From contig OX359293.1 of the NCBI GenBank assembly GCA_947179395.2, forward strand, positions 45,754,351-45,818,350: a stretch of 64,000 nt of DNA. Direction: 5' to 3'. The notes beneath the pieces were generated by a model that saw only the letters and a program-made list of their open reading frames with translations, was not told the origin of the DNA and ran no database searches. Source of the DNA: Pulicaria dysenterica (lineage: Eukaryota; Streptophyta; Magnoliopsida; Asterales; Asteraceae). Below, one piece after another: positions 1 to 10,772 of the stretch; the first letter of the stretch is position 1, and every line of letters begins with the position of its first letter. Both the position numbers and the translations under genes were made by a program.

Positions 1-784
1 TCAGGAAACGAGAAGGCTCAGTGAAATTAGAATACTGAGTGTGGTGTTGGAGAACACAGGTGAGTGGACTTTAATGCACCAGTGGTTTTAGTTGTAACTG
101 TTATGGTTACTTGGATTTTATACGATTAATCATGTGATTGACTGTTTAGTCTGATATGATTGTTTGATTGGTTATGTGATGATTATTGAAATTGTGTCCA
201 AGATATGAGTATCAAGGCATGAAATTGTGCTCATGATGTTTGTGGCAGAGGTCAGCTAAGCGTGGTTTTGGGCTGGGTCAGTTGCTTCTGGTTAGGCAGT
301 TTTAGATCCTCTGTTGCATTTGTTGTAGCAGAGGGGGTTTAACTGTGCCAGTTAGCAGATGGCTATCGGTAGATCATTGCTATGGCCAGCATTGGTCGTA
401 GGCTCGGCAGAGCCGCCGGTCCTTTGATATTTGAGATAAACTGTTCTTGTGATCGTTGTGGTTCTGCTTTAATTGCTTGTGGCTTGATTTTCATTCACTT
501 AGCTTTGTGCTAATTCCCCACCCTAACTCTCTGTTTCAGGTTTTGAGGGCACGGTAGGTTGCAGCTTTTGTGTACAGGGAAAGTTTGACCGTAGCTCTGA
601 TATTTTGGGTTTTAGAATGATGAGCCATACTTTATGAAATGTTTTGTAACACTAAAGGAAGTAATGTATGTTTGTACAGTGTTGGTTTTAACTTTTAATG
701 TTATTTCTTTTTTAGTTTTATAACGTATTACTTCCGCTGTGATTTAAAAAAAAAAAATATGGCTTGTATTTTTGCGGTGTTACA
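1..784 (+). repeat. 3' part of a Ty3/gypsy 5' LTR (left end outside window)
   Basis: No coding sequence is visible. The segment ends in TTTTTGCGGTGTTACA just upstream of a Gypsy gag; an LTR ending in TGTTACA is usual for plant chromovirus-type Gypsy elements. A GTAACACT string lies near 645. The true left border is not in the window and no matching 3' LTR was found. No clean primer-binding site follows 784, so the leader (785-897) is decayed. The assignment rests on the position before gag and the terminal bases. Confidence 0.45.
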
Positions 785-897
785 ATGTGTCCATTCCACA
801 AGGTAACCAACCTCATCAACCATAGACACATAATATCTTTATTCCATGGTATCCACCTCGGGTAAGTTATAAACCGAGATGTCAATAAAAGGATTTC

Positions 898-2760
898 ATG
901 GATTTTCAACCACCGGAGTATTCTGGAAGCTCCGATCCTAATGTTACTTTGAACTGGTTGAGGGAAACAGTTAAAGCATTGGATGCTTGTAACTATGAAG
1001 AGTCCGAGAGAGTGAAGTTTGCTACACGAAGGTTGAAAGGTCAAGCTGCAACTTGGTGGGATTCTTTAACTGCAAATCTTTCCCGAGAGACTTTGAACTC
1101 TGTAACTTGAGGATCAATTGCAGAGCAAGTTTTGTGAACACTTCTGCAATGCTTTTGATCTGGCCAAGGTGAAGCGAGAATTAATGGATTTAGCTCAGAA
1201 CGATAGGATGTCCGTAGATGAATTAATCACTAAATTCAATGAGACTCCGAGGTTTGATAAGCAATGCGTACCTAATGAACCTGCAAAAATTGAACATTTT
1301 GTGCAAGCCTTGTTGCCTGAATATCGGGGTAACACTCGGATGGCAACATCATTAGTTCAAGCATTCACAATAGCCCGAGCTGCTGAGGGAGACGTAAGAG
1401 CTAGGGAGAAGATGAACCGTGAAAAGGGATCATCTCACAGGTCCGGTGGAAACCAAAGTGGAAATCAAGGTAAAGGTAAATGGCAGAACAACCAGAACAA
1501 AGGGGATCAGAAATCAAAGAGTTTGCGGTCGAATCAGGGTAAATAGTGGTGTGTAACTTGTAAGTCTCGTCACACAGGACCGTAAACACCACAGACTCGA
1601 CGGTGCGTAAGATGCGGGGAGTTTGGTCACGAACCTTCTGATTGTCGGTTTAAGACAAATGTGTGTTGGAATTGTCATGAAGAGGGTCATCGATCCAGAG
1701 CCTGCACAAAACAGAAGTCAACGGGGACAGGGCAAGGGGTAGCCATTGTCGGGGGATCGTCTTTCGCAGGTCAGAAGCGAAAGGCCTTCAAGATGATGGT
1801 TAGTGAGGCTACATGAAACAATGATGTGATCACCCGTATGTTTTTGATAAACTCTGTGCCTGCCTGTGTGTTATTTGACTCTGGTGCAAATAGATCATTT
1901 ATATATGTATCCTTATGTGATAAACTGAAATTGCCTGCTACTGTGATTGCTTCTCCTTTAGAAGTAGAAATAGCATATGGTAAGTTAATGCCTGTTACCA
2001 GATCAGTGAGTGGGGTGCAAATAGATATTGATGGTACTAGCTTTCCTGTAGACTGTATGTTAATGCCTATACCGGGGTTTGACTTAGTACAAGGCATAGA
2101 TTGGTTAATTCACCACAAAGCTAGTATTCAATGTCATAAGAAACTCATTACTATTCCCTTGGCTGACGGGTCGTATGTCGTGGCTCGTGGGGATAGAGCT
2201 CAATCTTATTTTCCTATCATCTTGTTTATGAAGGCTAGAAAATCTCTAGCCAAAGGGTGTGCGTCTTACCTAGCTTATGCGATTGATGCGAAGAAGGAGA
2301 AGAAACCGGTTACCGATGTCCGAGTTGTGTCAGAATATCCGGAAGTATTTCCAGATGATTTACCGGGGTTGCCACCTGTTCGGGAAGTTGAATATAAGAT
2401 TGATTTGATACCTGGCACTACACCGATTCCGAAAGCTCCGTATCGTCTAGCTCCTTCAGAGATTCGGGAAGTGATGACTCAGATCCAGGAACTGTTAGAC
2501 AAAGGGTTTATTCGTCCGAGTTCTTCGCCTTGGGGTGCACTTGTGTTTTTCGTAAAGAAGAAAGATGGAAATCTTCGAATGTTTATCGATTACAGAGAGT
2601 TGAGTAAGAGGACCATCAAGAATAATTATCCATTGCCCATAATTGACGATTTGTTTGATCAACTACAAGGGGCTTCCTACTTTTCAAAGATTGATCTGAG
2701 ATCGGGATATCATCAGGTGAGAGTAGCAGAAGATAATATACCAAAGACTGCTTTTCAAAG
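898..2760 (+). pseudogene. Ty3/gypsy gag-protease-RT (broken, 3' truncated)
   Basis: Gag capsid-like sequence starts at the ATG at 898 (LKGQAATWWDSL is a typical Gypsy gag string). A frameshift falls between about 1105 and 1118, after which gag continues to an in-frame TAG at 1544-1546. Two CCHC knuckles follow: CVRCGEFGHEPSDC from 1604 and CWNCHEEGHRSRAC near 1660. The aspartic protease has its catalytic LFDSGANRSF near 1875. RT begins after the tether VFPDDLPGLPP; KKKDGNLRMFIDYREL and FSKIDLRSGYHQ are RT motifs 1 and 2. The sequence stops at AFQR (about 2760), before the catalytic YxDD, so most of RT, RNase H and integrase are lost. Stops also occur near 1584 and 1814. It is probably a chromovirus (Tekay-like) relic. 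Confidence 0.85.
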
Positions 2761-3037
2761 GTAAGTCTGTAAAGCAACTAAGACGTGATCATGGGACTGA
2801 GTTCAGAAACTCAACCCTAGAAGGCTTTTGTGAACAAAAGGGAATATTAGAAAATTTCTCCTCAGTAAGAACTCCTTAACAAAATGGAGTTACTGAAAGG
2901 AGAAACAGATGCTTAATTAAGGCTGCAAGAACAATGCTATGTGAGGCAGGATTGAAACTCAATTTCTGGGATGAAGCTTTCAGTACAGCATGTTATACCC
3001 AAAATAGATCAATCATAGTCAAGAGACATGACAAAAC
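2756..3037 (+). pseudogene. Copia integrase core fragment (family D-like)
   Basis: The translation reads VKQLRRDHGTEFRNSTLEGF (second catalytic Asp of the DDE core), then FSSVRTP, an in-frame stop replacing the expected Gln, then NGVTERRNR (catalytic Glu) and ACYTQNRSIIVKR. It closely matches the integrase of the minus-strand Copia element near 54560-54850. It is only about 90 codons, with no start and no neighbouring Copia domains. It abuts the truncated Gypsy RT on its left and a family A LTR on its right. The string AAAGGT at the left junction is shared by both partners, which suggests joining through microhomology. Confidence 0.8.
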
Positions 3038-3784
3038 TGTTGGATTATGTGTAGAGATAATTGATGGGCATATTGTATCCAATGTTATAAGAGACTAAAG
3101 GGTCACACTACTACACACCCAAATCAGAACAGTTGAATTTCACCATAAATCTGTGTGGAAATAATTAATCAGATTGGATTAATTATTAAAGAGAAAAGTA
3201 AATAATTAATCAGTAGTATTAATTATTGAAAAGAGAGAAATAAATAATTAATCAGTTTGTATTAATTATTAGAAAGGAAATAAATAATAAATAGTTATTT
3301 ATTATTTAAAGAGAAATTAAAGATTAAGTTTTAATATTTAACGGACCAGTTAATTAATAGTTAATTAATTAACTAGTAAAAGTCCAGGAGGTCAAAGCGA
3401 GAAGATTGATAGTTTAATTAAAACCAGTGGGCTTTTAATTAAACGGGCTAAGGTCCATTTAATCCTTCTATATATATCCTTAAGCCTTAAGGATTAACAT
3501 AAGATAACTTAATTAAGGAAGACGAAAACCTAGCCACTATCAACTCTCTCTATCTCTCTCATCGATCTCCTCTCTCTCGGCTCTCTCTTCTCTCATCGAA
3601 ACCGAAGCAAGCAAAACACCAAGTGTGTTTTGTGAATTCAAGGTCGACGCACACACACATACTCTCGGCTTTTTAGAGGGTTGTGTTCAATCCAGTTCCG
3701 CTTTTAGGATTGAACAAGTAGAATCAAACCCAAGTTTGACCAGTTTGTGTCATTGGGTGGGTTGGTCAGGTTCAAAACCCTTCA
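3038..3784 (+). repeat. 5' LTR of family A copy 1
   Basis: It begins TGTTGGATTATG, ends CCTTCA and is 747 bp long. A TATA-like CTATATATATCC lies near 3468, followed by a CT-rich transcribed region (3540-3600). The inverted copy at 30836-31772 is 937 bp; this copy lacks roughly 190 bp between about 3660 and 3672. Three units of AATAATTAATCAG...ATTAATTATT lie between 3155 and 3295 and could each fold as a hairpin. Confidence 0.85.
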
Positions 3785-3785
3785 G

Positions 3786-3798
3786 TGGTATCAGAGCC
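3786..3798 (+). other. Primer-binding site (initiator tRNA-Met)
   Basis: TGGTATCAGAGCC lies one base after the LTR end. It is complementary to the 3' end of plant initiator tRNA-Met, the standard Copia primer, and it fixes both the LTR border and the orientation. Confidence 0.92.
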
Positions 3799-4085
3799 TC
3801 GGCTCTATGATCCATAGTTTCTAGTTTTATCTGTTTATAGGATTAAGGTTTTGTTTTTAATTCTCTACTTGTTCTTTGAGTTTTTTGAAAATCAAGTAGG
3901 TAACAAAACAGTTTGTTTTGTTATTAGTTTTATCCTATTAATCAGGAAATTCAAACAGTTAGTTTGAATGGTTAAAAGGATTATGTTTTTTATAAGAATA
4001 AGTTTGAATTAAGATTAAATTAAACAGTTTGTTTAAGTTGGTAAAAACCTAGTTAATCCAGATAATTGATTTATTTCGATAATAT

Positions 4086-4880
4086 TGTTGGGAAATTAAC
4101 TAAGGCATATAGACTGTTTAACATGCAAAGTTGAAATTGTTAGAAGAGTTTATGGAAAACAGTTCAAAACTGTTAGAAGAAGTGTTGAAGAAACAGTTTA
4201 GAACTGTTAGTTGAAATTGTGAAGACAGTTGTAACCAACAGTTGCTGTGAACTTTAAAGCTGTTATATAGAGTTCAGAACTGTTAGTACAAACTACTACA
4301 ACTGTTTGAAGACCTCGAAGCTAAAGACTGTTAGAAGAACCAAGAACTGTTGTATTAATTAAACAGTTTCTATTGAGCTAAATATGGAAAAACCCTATCT
4401 TTGAAGATATCTCGAAATACTTTGAAGATCATCAAGATTATCTCAGAAGATAGAAGATTACCTAACTGTCAGAAAATCAAGGAAGATCAAGGAGTATATA
4501 TATGCTAGATTAGAATTCATAACTTGTACTTACTCATTGATTATATTTTTGCATTCGTTATTCAAGTTGTAATTTGCTTTCTGAATAGTGCTAAGCCTCT
4601 AAGTTTCTCGTTGAAACCTAAGAACAATCTGTGTTCTTCGTCTAACATAATAAGTTAGATTGGGGGTGAAGTTTGCTATTGTAATCGTTCTCATTGATTA
4701 ATAAAATTACTGTTTGATTGAATCTCTTTGTGATCAAAATCTTCTTTAATCAATTAAGTGTGATTCCGCAACTTCTTAGTTGATTGTGATCATAGTTAAA
4801 GATTAACTTTTATTCAACTTTGATTGGTTATTCGAAAGTTAGTTCTTGTTATTTGATATAAACTATATCCGATCCTGACA
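4086..4880 (+). repeat. 5' LTR of element B
   Basis: It begins TGTTGGGAAATTAAC and ends ATCCTGACA. A TATA-like GTATATATATGC lies near 4494. The first 330 bp hold about a dozen AACTGTT/AACAGTT-type sites on either strand, which match the animal-type MYB consensus core CNGTTR. Such sites could act as promoter elements (inference). Confidence 0.95.
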
Positions 4881-4882
4881 AG

Positions 4883-4895
4883 TGGTATCAGAGCC
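4883..4895 (+). other. Primer-binding site of element B
   Basis: TGGTATCAGAGCC lies two bases after the 5' LTR and is complementary to the initiator tRNA-Met 3' end. Confidence 0.93.
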
Positions 4896-4986
4896 TTATC
4901 ATTAAGGTTCCTTTGATCACCAGTTGAAGGTTTTTGCATTACTTTGCTTTATTTTTTCAAAACTGTTTTTCAATCAATTTGTTTCA

Positions 4987-5979
4987 ATGGATTCGGGAGG
5001 TTCTTCTGAAAACAATGGGTCAGGGTCCAACATTCGTGTTCCCATGCTCAAACCATCTGATTTTGAGATGTGGAAACTAAGAATTAAACAGCATGTCCAA
5101 CTAATGGACTATGCTGTTTGGCAAATCATTGAAACTGTTCCCACTAATCCCATTGAACTGGATGAGAATGGAAAACCAAAGAGGAAACCACCACCAAAGA
5201 CAGATGCTGAAAAGAAGGATAGAATGATTGAGATGAAAGCCCTCAGCATCCTCCAGATTGCAATTCCCAATGAGTATCAACATCAATTCAAGAAATTTGA
5301 TGATGCTCATGAACTTTGGAATGCTCTGGAGAAGAGGTTTGCTGGGAATGCTAGTTCTAAGAGAAACCAAAGAGATCTTCTTAAACAAGCCTATGAGAAC
5401 TTCACCAGTGGGAAGAATGAGAGTATCACCCAAATCTTTGATAGGTTTTACAAACTGGTGAGCCAACTGGAGAGTGCTAAGGTTAGGCTTGATCAAGATG
5501 AGATAAATAGAAAGTTTCTTAGGTCTCTAGGTGATGAATGGACTGTGTTTGCTGCACAATGGAGGACTAAGGATTCTCTTGAAGACATAGAGTTAGATGA
5601 TCTCTATAATAGTTTGATAGTGTTTGAGGGAGAGTTAGAGGGAAAAAGAAAAACTGTTGTTTCTAGCCACAATGCTGCTCTCCTGTCATCCTCAGGTATG
5701 GAATCAAACCATTCTTTAACTAACTCTTTTGAAAATTGTGCAGGTACTAGTTCTGCTGTTGGACTAGATGTGAACACTCCAGATGTTGTTCTTGAAGCTT
5801 TTCTTGCCAGCCATGCACATTCAACCCTTACCAATGAGGATCTTGAACAAGTGCACCCTGATGATCTTGAGGAGATGGATCTCAAATGGCAGATGGCCAT
5901 GCTTACTGTTCGAGCCAAGAGGTTCATCAAAAGGAATGGAAGGGGAGACATTTTGATTTCGATCGCTGAGAGTTGTTGA
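4987..5979 (+). CDS. gag: Copia gag (UBN2-type), 3' end replaced
   Basis: The start is taken at the ATG at 4987 (MDSGGSSENNG); an upstream in-frame extension to 4924 is hydrophobic and unlike gag. Typical Copia gag strings follow: LKPSDFEMWKLRIKQHV, AHELWNALEKRF, ITQIFDRFYKLVSQL and INRKFLRSLGDEW. The ORF stays open but leaves genuine gag at about 5934, where it runs into the left arm of the inverted repeat and reads antisense leader DNA to the stop at 5977-5979. The CCHC zinc knuckle expected further on is missing, so particle assembly without an RNA-binding domain is doubtful. Confidence 0.85.
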   Translation: MDSGGSSENNGSGSNIRVPMLKPSDFEMWKLRIKQHVQLMDYAVWQIIETVPTNPIELDENGKPKRKPPPKTDAEKKDRMIEMKALSILQIAIPNEYQHQFKKFDDAHELWNALEKRFAGNASSKRNQRDLLKQAYENFTSGKNESITQIFDRFYKLVSQLESAKVRLDQDEINRKFLRSLGDEWTVFAAQWRTKDSLEDIELDDLYNSLIVFEGELEGKRKTVVSSHNAALLSSSGMESNHSLTNSFENCAGTSSAVGLDVNTPDVVLEAFLASHAHSTLTNEDLEQVHPDDLEEMDLKWQMAMLTVRAKRFIKRNGRGDILISIAESC

Positions 5980-6276
5980 GAGATTAGGGTTTGTTTCTGA
6001 TCAAAGTTCGTTTTGGACGTGTGAGTTGCTTGGTAAGGAGGGAATTGCCTTATATATGTTTCGACTGTTGAATGCAATCCAAAGTTTCCAAAATTCTGCA
6101 AAGACCAAAACACCCTTTAATAGCTTAACAGTTGACGGACAAAATGAACTAACAGTTGAGGAACTGTTTTCATAAGATGTAAATGAACTAACAGTTGAAG
6201 AACTGTTTTCATAAGATGTAACAACTGTTATTCAAAAGTTAACTCCCTTTTGTTTGATCATTTATTTGGATTAACA
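5934..6276 (+). repeat. Left arm of a 343-bp inverted repeat
   Basis: It is the reverse complement of 7471-7813, with no mismatch seen over the stretches compared. It contains two tandem 37-bp units ending in GTTTTCATAAGATGTAA. It lies between gag and the B3-like fragment. The right arm sits in its natural place upstream of the additional ORF, so this arm is probably the inverted duplicate. Confidence 0.93.
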
Positions 6277-6299
6277 TTTGCCCAAACTTCTCTCTGCAA

Positions 6300-6692
6300 A
6301 TGGCTACTAACTTCTTTCTCATAAACTTCAAAGAAATTAATGTTAGACAAAGTTATGTAACCATTCCTGCCCCATTTGTAAGAATGCATGAGCTTTGGCA
6401 ATACTCATCATGTGTTCTTGAGATGCATGATGATTGAGATAGATTCACCTTGACACAACATCCTGATCCACGTAGGCCAAATAAACCAATTGATCATATT
6501 CGTATAAGAGGTGATTTTAAAATTTTCACTCTCTTCCATGAATTGCCTACACCATGTTGTCTAAGATTCGTCTTGAACCTGGCAGGCACTACAAACTCCG
6601 TAGTGTGGTTCAATGTTCGAAGAAATAATAATCATAACCACCAGAGGGCCTCGGATGATGAGGCAGTGGAAGTCATTGTAATAGATGACTAG
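6300..6692 (+). pseudogene. B3 DNA-binding-domain-like gene fragment, one stop
   Basis: One frame runs from the ATG at 6300 to the TAG at 6690-6692 (131 codons), broken only by TGA at 6435-6437. The N-terminal part (NFFLINFKEI, then YVTIPAPFVRMHELW) has the layout of a plant B3 domain first strand followed by an IPxxFV-like motif. A later GDFKIFTLFHELPTP and VVWFNV could be the end of the fold. It has no similarity to gag or pol and lies between the inverted-repeat arms, which suggests a captured host fragment. I am not certain of the family; it could be a decayed ORF with chance resemblance. Confidence 0.35.
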
Positions 6693-7470
6693 TTCCACTG
6701 ATGTTGAATTGGTATCATTCATCATCTTCCAACGAGGAAAATTATGACAATCGTCTCTGGTGATGCATATGATGAGAAGGTCTACTTCACACCCATTGGT
6801 GGGTTTTATGTTTTGAAAATTGTTTAAGGCATGTCAACTGTTAACGGAGAAAGTTGTCTACACTTACGGTGTAGATCATTGCTCTCCCACACCTACGAGA
6901 CGGCCTTGCACAATTAGATAAGCAGTACCAACAATGGCTTGTGCATTACATGACCATTCTTTGAAGACAGGCTTCTCAGTAAGGCTATGGCGGCACTGTA
7001 GAGGCTATTCTGAACTCGATTCTTAAATAATGAAGACATTCACGAGCAAGAATGTAATGATGATTGTCTTCCCTTAAAGTTCAGATTTGATGATACAAAA
7101 TGTTAACGATAATTTGTCAAATGTAGATCTCGGAGTTAAGACAGTTAATATAAGCTGTGTTTAGATCTATAGCAAAAGACAGTATTGTTTTCTCAAAATT
7201 ATTGTAGCTAAATTGTGATTATCATGAATAAAATACATCTTATGTTGATGAATGTGTTCACTAATAGTTTGTTATTGTTGCTTCAGCATTTGACATATAT
7301 GAGCTAAAGTTTGTTTGACAGTTGCACAATTCTGTTTCAATCAATACTAACAGTTTTCAACTGTTAGTATATGGCTTCCACAACTGTTAGGCAAAGTCCA
7401 TGTGCAACTGAGGGGGAGAAATTCGTCAACTAAGGGGGAGAAATGAGAACAGTTCTAAACACTAAACAAC
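6693..7470. other. Non-coding spacer between inverted-repeat arms
   Basis: No credible ORF was found. Near its right end are two internal polypurine tracts (GAGGGGGAGAAA near 7409, AAGGGGGAGAAA near 7432), as Sireviruses carry ahead of their additional ORF, and several AACTGTTA motifs. This suggests the right half is native 3' region of the element and the left half is foreign. Confidence 0.55.
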
Positions 7471-7813
7471 TGTTAATCCAAATAAATGATCAAACAAAAG
7501 GGAGTTAACTTTTGAATAACAGTTGTTACATCTTATGAAAACAGTTCTTCAACTGTTAGTTCATTTACATCTTATGAAAACAGTTCCTCAACTGTTAGTT
7601 CATTTTGTCCGTCAACTGTTAAGCTATTAAAGGGTGTTTTGGTCTTTGCAGAATTTTGGAAACTTTGGATTGCATTCAACAGTCGAAACATATATAAGGC
7701 AATTCCCTCCTTACCAAGCAACTCACACGTCCAAAACGAACTTTGATCAGAAACAAACCCTAATCTCTCAACAACTCTCAGCGATCGAAATCAAAATGTC
7801 TCCCCTTCCATTC
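7471..7813 (+). repeat. Right arm of the 343-bp inverted repeat
   Basis: It is the inverse of 5934-6276. It spans the presumed 5' untranslated part of the additional ORF, including ACATATATAAGGC near 7688, and ends 18 bp into that ORF (ATG at 7796). An RNA spanning both arms could form a long hairpin with a 1194-nt loop. Confidence 0.93.
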
Positions 7814-10624
7814 GTAAAGGAACACAACATGCTCGCATATTTGTCCAAACCCGATCATCTCGGTGCTTTCCATGATGTGATTGACTATCTCTCACTCTCC
7901 ACACTCCACCATGCTCTTACGGTCAACCCCACCATTTATCTCTCTCATATTGATCAGTTCTAGAAAAATGCCTCACTAAGGGAAGAAAATGGAGTGAAAT
8001 GGATCGACTCTATGGTGGATGATATCACTGTCTCCATCTCTGAAAGCATAATAAGGCAACAACTACAACTGAATGATCAGGATGGTGAGTATTCTGATTC
8101 TGTATCACTTGAGTTTATTTATGCTGAACTCGTAAAGTTGGGATATGAGGGCCCTAGGGGAAAGGGCACCTTCTACAAAGGGCAATTTTGCTCACACTGG
8201 AAGTACATTATCCATACTCTCCAACAGTGCATGAGCCCTAAGAGAACTGGCTGGAATGAATTTGGGAGCAACATTGCTCTCGCACTCATTTGTTTAGCCA
8301 ATTACAAAGCTTTTAATTTCTCAAAAATGATCTTTAATGGAATGGTAAAGCATCTAGAAACCAAATTTGGTCTCTTTTTGATGTACCCGCAATTTGTGCA
8401 AGTTTTGCTAAACTCTTTTATGCCAAATCTTAAAGCACACAAGAGGGTCCTAATTCCTTCTGCTCATGTGGCCTCCACATTGAGCAAGTTGATGGTTAAT
8501 GGGAAGAATTTCTCAGGTGCTATAACTCCACCACTCTCTGCAATGATGGAGTTTCTTTCAAGAAACAGAGCTGCCAGGGGTGAGCATGAAGCCCAACTTA
8601 TTGCTACACCACCACCTCTGGAACCCACAGCTCACGATACTCAAATAATCCCTTCTGCTTCCTTTGAACGAGCTACAACACAAGCCCCTGCACTAAAAAT
8701 ATTTCAAAAGAAAAGGAAAAGAACTGTTGGTGCTCCTTCCACCAAAGTTCATGAAACTGAAACTGTTAACCCTGCACAGGTGCATTCACCTATGCAGAAT
8801 ATCGAAAGGGAACCCCTTATGCTGTCTCCCAGGCACAATGAGGAGGTGATCACTCCATTAGAGGGTGATCATGTGGTATGTGAGGCTGATCCTACTGTTT
8901 TACCCGTAAGGGGTAAACACGACAGAGTTAACATAACTAAGACCTCAGCCACAGCAACAGAGGCTGGTCAAACAGTTTCTGGAAATCCCCAGTACCAAGA
9001 AAAGAGGGATACTGGTGTGGAATCTCAAATGAGTGAACCACCAGTTTTATCTGTCAATGATATGTTAACAGTGGCAACACTGGCTGACATTGAGGCTAGA
9101 ATGCAACACCAAGCAATGAAGGATTCCAAATTTGCACCTTTCTTTGCTGCATATATACAACTCTAAAAGAAGATTGTCTTACAAAACAAAAGGATTCTTT
9201 AACAAGATCATCAAATTAAGGTTTTGACCAACAGTTTGAAGCATGCTAATGAGGTACTAAAGCTTCATGATCAAGTACTACAACAGTTGCCAGCTGTTGC
9301 AAGACCTCCTTCAACTGTTCCAATCAAAGAGGGAGAGAGTGCATTACCAACAGTTGCTGAAGTGCCAGAACAAACAGCTGCAGTGGATGAACAAACAGTT
9401 GCATCTTGTACACAAACATTTGCAACTGAAGGCAAAACAGTTGCACCAAGTGAACAAACAGTTGCAAGTGTCCAAACTGTTAATGAAGAAGAAGAAGAAC
9501 AGCTCTCAAATGCTGATAGGGTACTAATCAACAGGATGGTATCAACTGCAAATGTTCCAAGCACTGAGATTTTCAAATCTTGGTCAAAAGTTAAGCAGAA
9601 CTACTTGGTTGATATAAGTGCTCAATATCTGGGAATAAGTTCTTCTATAATGGCACAAAAGATTGATGATGGATGGCTTGAGGGCAAATGTGCAAAGTTA
9701 AAACCTATTAAGCCAAAGCCTGGATTCAAAGGAATTCATATTGTAGAAAAGGTTGTTGAAAAGCCAGTACAAGAGGTACAAGGAAAGGGAAAGGAGATTG
9801 TTGTTGAGCTACCAAAGCTAAAATTAACAAAACAACAACAAGAAGAAAGGGATTTTGAGTGTGCTCAGAGGTTGGCTGTTGATCTTCAACAACAAGAACA
9901 GACTGATTTTGAAATAGCAAAGAAGCTAGCCGATGAGTTCACAAAAGAGATTGATGAGGAAGAGAAAGCAAAGAAAGCTGATAAGGGAGTGAAAAGAAAA
10001 AGAATTGTAAAGAAGAAAACTGTTTTACCTCTTCCCAAGCCACAAGTTGAAAAGGAAAAGGCTCAAATGGTTCAAACAATTCTCCAAGACCGACTAAGAT
10101 TTGAGCTTGAAACAGGGATTGAAAAGTTGGTAAAAGAACAGTTGGGTCAAAAATCTCATATCATATAATGGAGATTTGAGGTGTTAAGAGAGGACACTGG
10201 AAAGACAGGAGTAACTGTGGTTAGAGAAGGGTTGATTGAGAGTTACTCTAATTTCTTTCAATTAGTGAATAATTGTACAAAGAGAGATCTTGAAGAAATG
10301 TATATATATGGGGTTAATCATTTTGCTGATACTGAGGAGATTGCTATAAAAGTTTTGATGAGGCATCTAACAAGCATATGTCGTCCAAATGAGATTATGC
10401 AAGTTTTGATTGCTGATGAAGCTTTTCCTATCAAGTCAGTAAGAGTGTATGCTAAAGCTGGAGTGTACCATATTGTGATGGCTAACACTAAACAACAATG
10501 GTTTGCTTTGGAGTTCATAGAGCACAATAAAGTCAAGCTTCAGTATATGCTAAAAGCAAAATTCTACGGATCAGATAGAATAAAAGATGATTTGTTCAAG
10601 AGATTGAAAGAAAGACTGGCATGA
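7796..10624 (+). pseudogene. Additional ORF (aORF) of element B, interrupted by stops
   Basis: One frame holds from the ATG at 7796 to the stop at 10622-10624 (about 940 codons), broken by stops at 7961, 9164, about 9197 and 10166. The first about 200 residues are a compact domain (VIDYLSLSTLHHALTVNP, FNFSKMIFNGMVKHL) related to the aORF of element F near 40190-40830. The middle is low-complexity, with basic patches KKRKR (about 8710) and KRKRIVKKK (about 9995) that look like nuclear signals, and repeated QTVA units (9373-9480). The last about 140 residues look folded. I recall similar proteins from Asteraceae labelled longin-like, but I see no basis for that label. It ends about 150 bp before the polypurine tract. 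Function unknown. Confidence 0.8.
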
Positions 10625-10772
10625 GTCAAGTCTATGTAAGTTTTCTCTCAATTTTGATTGTAACAGTTTACTTTGCATAAATATATGGAATTCATTCTTT
10701 GCTTATGCTTAATTTGTCTGTGATTGAACCCTATGATCGAAAGAACTTAAAGAGTTTGATAAATTCTTTAAG

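Noticed and set aside
718..1044. Minus-strand ORF across the Gypsy LTR end and gag
   Set aside because: It overlaps gag in antisense and has no protein-like features.
7796..10624. SNARE/longin protein identity of the B additional ORF
   Set aside because: I recall database labels of this kind on similar proteins, but the sequence shows no recognisable longin or SNARE motif.
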